From: Frankiaceae bacterium
Lineage (GTDB): Bacteria > Actinomycetota > Actinomycetes > JAFAQI01
Direction of reading: 5' to 3'
DNA: 17,185 bases
Assembly: GCA_030840545.1 (NCBI GenBank)
Contig: JAVEEH010000281.1
Coordinates: forward strand, 1 to 17,185
Position numbers and translations under genes: made by a program. Within the stretch, counting starts at the first letter, position 1. Every line of letters begins with the position of its first letter. Positions 15,569 to 17,185 of the stretch are shown one piece after another. Below the pieces are notes generated by a model that saw only the letters and a program-made list of their open reading frames with translations, did not search any database and was not told where the DNA came from.

Positions 15569-16329
15569 CGCACGGCGCCTTTTGCGCGCACGGTCCGGCG
15601 CTCGATGCGCTTCTCGCCGTCGGGGACGTGCACGACGCGCTGGACGAAGACGCCCGGTAGGTGCACCCGGTCGGGGTCGAGGTCGCCGGGCCCGACGACC
15701 TGCTCGACCTCGGCGATCGTGACGCGCCCGGCCATGGCGCAGAGCGGGTTGAAGTTGCGCGCGCTCTCGTGGAACACCAGGTTGCCGTGCCGATCGCCGA
15801 CAAGGGCGTGCACGAGGCCGAAGTCGGTGGTGATCGCGTCCTCGAGCACGTAGTTGCGGTCGCCGAACATCCGCGTCTCCTTCGGCGGGCTCGACAGCGC
15901 GACGGAGCCGTCGGCGGCGTAGCGCCACGGGAGTCCGCCTTCGGCGATCTGGGTGCCGACTCCCGTTGCCGTGAAGAACGCCGGGATGCCTGACCCACCG
16001 GCGCGAAGGCGTTCGGCCAGGGTGCCCTGCGGCGTCAGCTCGACCTCGAGCTCGCCGGCGAGGTACTGCCGGGCGAACTCCTTGTTCTCCCCGACGTAGG
16101 AGCTCGTCATCCGCGCAATGCGTTTGGCGTAGAGCAGGATGCCAAGTCCCCACTCGTCGACGCCGCAGTTGTTGGACACGACCGAGAGGTTGTCGGTGCC
16201 CGCGTCGTAGAGCGCCTGGATCAGCGCCTGCGGGACACCACAGAGACCGAAGCCGCCTACAGCGAGCGACGCGCCGGCGGCAATGTCGGCCACGGCCTCG
16301 GCCGGGCTGGACACGACCTTGTCAATCAC
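15565..16329 (-). CDS. scoA: 3-oxoacid CoA-transferase subunit A
   Basis: Alpha subunit of the same CoA transferase. The 254-residue product has the glycine-rich CoA-transferase signature VGGFGLCGVP (residues 24-33), followed by LSVVSNNCGVDEWGLG, GENKEFARQYLAGELEVELTPQGTLAERLRAGG split over the middle, and FNPLCAMAG near the end. The GTG at 16329 is selected because it gives the family start VIDKVV and because TAGATT ends seven bases upstream, the leaderless layout; no Shine-Dalgarno is present. The frame is open further upstream to 16962, but there it is antisense-frame shadow of the neighbouring gene. It forms an operon with scoB. Specificity (acetoacetate or 3-oxoadipate) is unresolved. 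Confidence 0.92.
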   Translation of the reverse strand: MIDKVVSSPAEAVADIAAGASLAVGGFGLCGVPQALIQALYDAGTDNLSVVSNNCGVDEWGLGILLYAKRIARMTSSYVGENKEFARQYLAGELEVELTPQGTLAERLRAGGSGIPAFFTATGVGTQIAEGGLPWRYAADGSVALSSPPKETRMFGDRNYVLEDAITTDFGLVHALVGDRHGNLVFHESARNFNPLCAMAGRVTIAEVEQVVGPGDLDPDRVHLPGVFVQRVVHVPDGEKRIERRTVRAKGAVR

Positions 16330-16336
16330 GCCGAGG

Positions 16337-16342
16337 AATCTA
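16337..16342 (-). promoter_or_regulatory. Leaderless -10 box of scoA, overlapping the upstream stop codon
   Basis: TAGATT on the minus strand, seven bases before the scoA GTG. Its first three bases are the TAG stop codon of the upstream gene. This suggests that scoAB has its own promoter although it follows that gene by only 10 bases. No clear -35 box is seen. Confidence 0.5.
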
Positions 16343-17185
16343 GTGTCTCGCCGCCCAGGGGTAGGCACCCAGCGCGCGCCACTGCGGTCGGCGGGTCGAG
16401 CTGTAGACGTAGAGGCTCGCGCCGACCGCGCCGCCGCGCTTGGCGACGTCGAGGAACCGCCAGATCTCGCGACCGGAGGGCAAGCCGTGCCGGCCGCCTT
16501 CCGGGCCCATGTCGTAGGACTGCCCGATGAGGTGGACCGGACGGAGGGCGGCGAGCGGCTTGATGGACGCGAGCGCGGTGACGCCGGGCTCGTTGCACGA
16601 CCAATAGACCATCGGAGCGAAGACGTCGACGTAAGGTGCCTCGGCCCGGTAGGGGTAGGTGGCGAGCTGCGCGTCCGTCGGTCGCAGGACGGTCGCGACG
16701 ACGGGCATCCGACCGGCGTCGAGACGCACCCGGGACAGGTAGATCTGGACCCGGCGGTTGGTGTCGAATGTGCCTTCGTAGATGGTCTCGATGTCCGGGC
16801 TGAACCCGTCGATCCGCTGACCGGCGAAGGTCTCGCGCAGGTTGTGGCGGGCCCGGCGTACGTCGCGCATCGGGTCGGACAGTGTCGGGAAGTCCCAGGC
16901 GATGACCGACAGTCCCGCAGCGTGCGCAGCCGGCAGGAGACCGGTGAGCAGCGGACGGCCATACCAGCCCTGGTTGGTGCCGCCGGTGCGCACCCAGAGC
17001 TGGTGCAGCCCGGCTGCCTTGGCCTGGGCGACGACGCGCGCGACGTCGAGATGCGTGTCCTGCCAGGTGGTGAGCCACATGCCCTTGCCGCTGACCGGGC
17101 CGAGGTCGACGCGCCGGTGTGCGGGGATGGCGACCGGCGCGGGCAGCTGGGCGCGCTTGACCTCGGGCTTCGGCGGCTTGAACGG
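16340..17185 (-). CDS. Probable extracytoplasmic TIM-barrel (glycoside-hydrolase-like) protein, partial
   Basis: I do not recognise a named family with certainty. The frame is open to the right edge (281 codons seen), so the N-terminus is missing. An in-frame ATG at 17080 exists, but the 35 preceding codons encode a Pro/Lys-rich linker (PFKPPKPEVKRAQLPAPVA) typical of secreted or lipoprotein stalks, so the gene very likely starts outside the window. The rest shows the beta-alpha pattern of a TIM barrel: MWLTTWQDTHLD, LHQLWVRTGG, LSVIAWDFPTL, IDGFSPDIET, VDVFAPMVYWSCNEPG, PVHLIGQSYD and GAVGASLYVYSS. Acidic residues at strand ends (DIET) and the aromatic MVYW block fit a glycoside hydrolase or sugar-binding barrel. 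The TAG stop at 16340 overlaps the scoA -10 box. Catalytic activity is not shown. Confidence 0.75.
   Translation of the reverse strand, partial: PFKPPKPEVKRAQLPAPVAIPAHRRVDLGPVSGKGMWLTTWQDTHLDVARVVAQAKAAGLHQLWVRTGGTNQGWYGRPLLTGLLPAAHAAGLSVIAWDFPTLSDPMRDVRRARHNLRETFAGQRIDGFSPDIETIYEGTFDTNRRVQIYLSRVRLDAGRMPVVATVLRPTDAQLATYPYRAEAPYVDVFAPMVYWSCNEPGVTALASIKPLAALRPVHLIGQSYDMGPEGGRHGLPSGREIWRFLDVAKRGGAVGASLYVYSSTRRPQWRALGAYPWAARH

Overview
The window is very G+C-rich (about 70% by eye), gene-dense DNA with many GTG starts, several start codons sitting directly behind a -10-like hexamer, and gene families typical of Actinobacteria (FbiC/FbiA/FbiB, DUF3105, TIGR03089, a secreted PGRP-type amidase). 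It looks like chromosomal DNA of an F420-producing actinomycete. I cannot place it to genus. Thirteen protein genes fill almost the whole window; no gap reaches 300 bases (the longest is 153 bases). I saw no tRNA, rRNA, CRISPR array, insertion sequence, prophage or integrase.

Left part (1-6952): a partial, very long coiled-coil protein with a Lys/Ala-rich tail lies 38 bases downstream of fbiC, both on the minus strand. fbiC (FO synthase) is transcribed divergently from fbiA-fbiB, whose coding regions overlap by 4 bases. Together these three genes cover assembly of the deazaflavin chromophore, attachment of the phospho-enolpyruvyl/lactyl side chain, and reduction plus polyglutamylation to coenzyme F420. 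The fourth enzyme, FbiD/CofC, is not in the window.

Middle part (6980-11141): an AlkA/HhH-GPD DNA glycosylase converges on fbiB. It is divergent from a membrane-anchored DUF3105 protein. That gene converges on a two-gene minus-strand unit of a GT4 glycosyltransferase followed by a mannose-1-phosphate guanylyltransferase (the Rv3264c type). The pair suggests GDP-mannose supply and its use in a cell-envelope glycan.

Right part (11231-17185): a large secreted N-acetylmuramoyl-alanine amidase of the PGRP type with a FlgD-like domain and about five tandem beta-sandwich repeats is divergent from a TIGR03089 gene, a short relative of acyl-CoA synthetases. That gene overlaps tail-to-tail with scoB of a scoA-scoB 3-oxoacid CoA-transferase pair. 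Upstream of scoA is the C-terminal part of a probable extracytoplasmic TIM-barrel protein that runs off the right edge.

The order fbiA-fbiB ... manB ... glycosyltransferase ... TIGR03089 recalls the Mycobacterium tuberculosis Rv3261-Rv3268 region (from memory), so most of the window looks like a conserved core-genome neighbourhood rather than a mobile island. I did not find a clearly new multi-gene system. The items most worth a second look are the coiled-coil protein next to fbiC, the repeat architecture of the amidase, and the recurring leaderless promoter layout.
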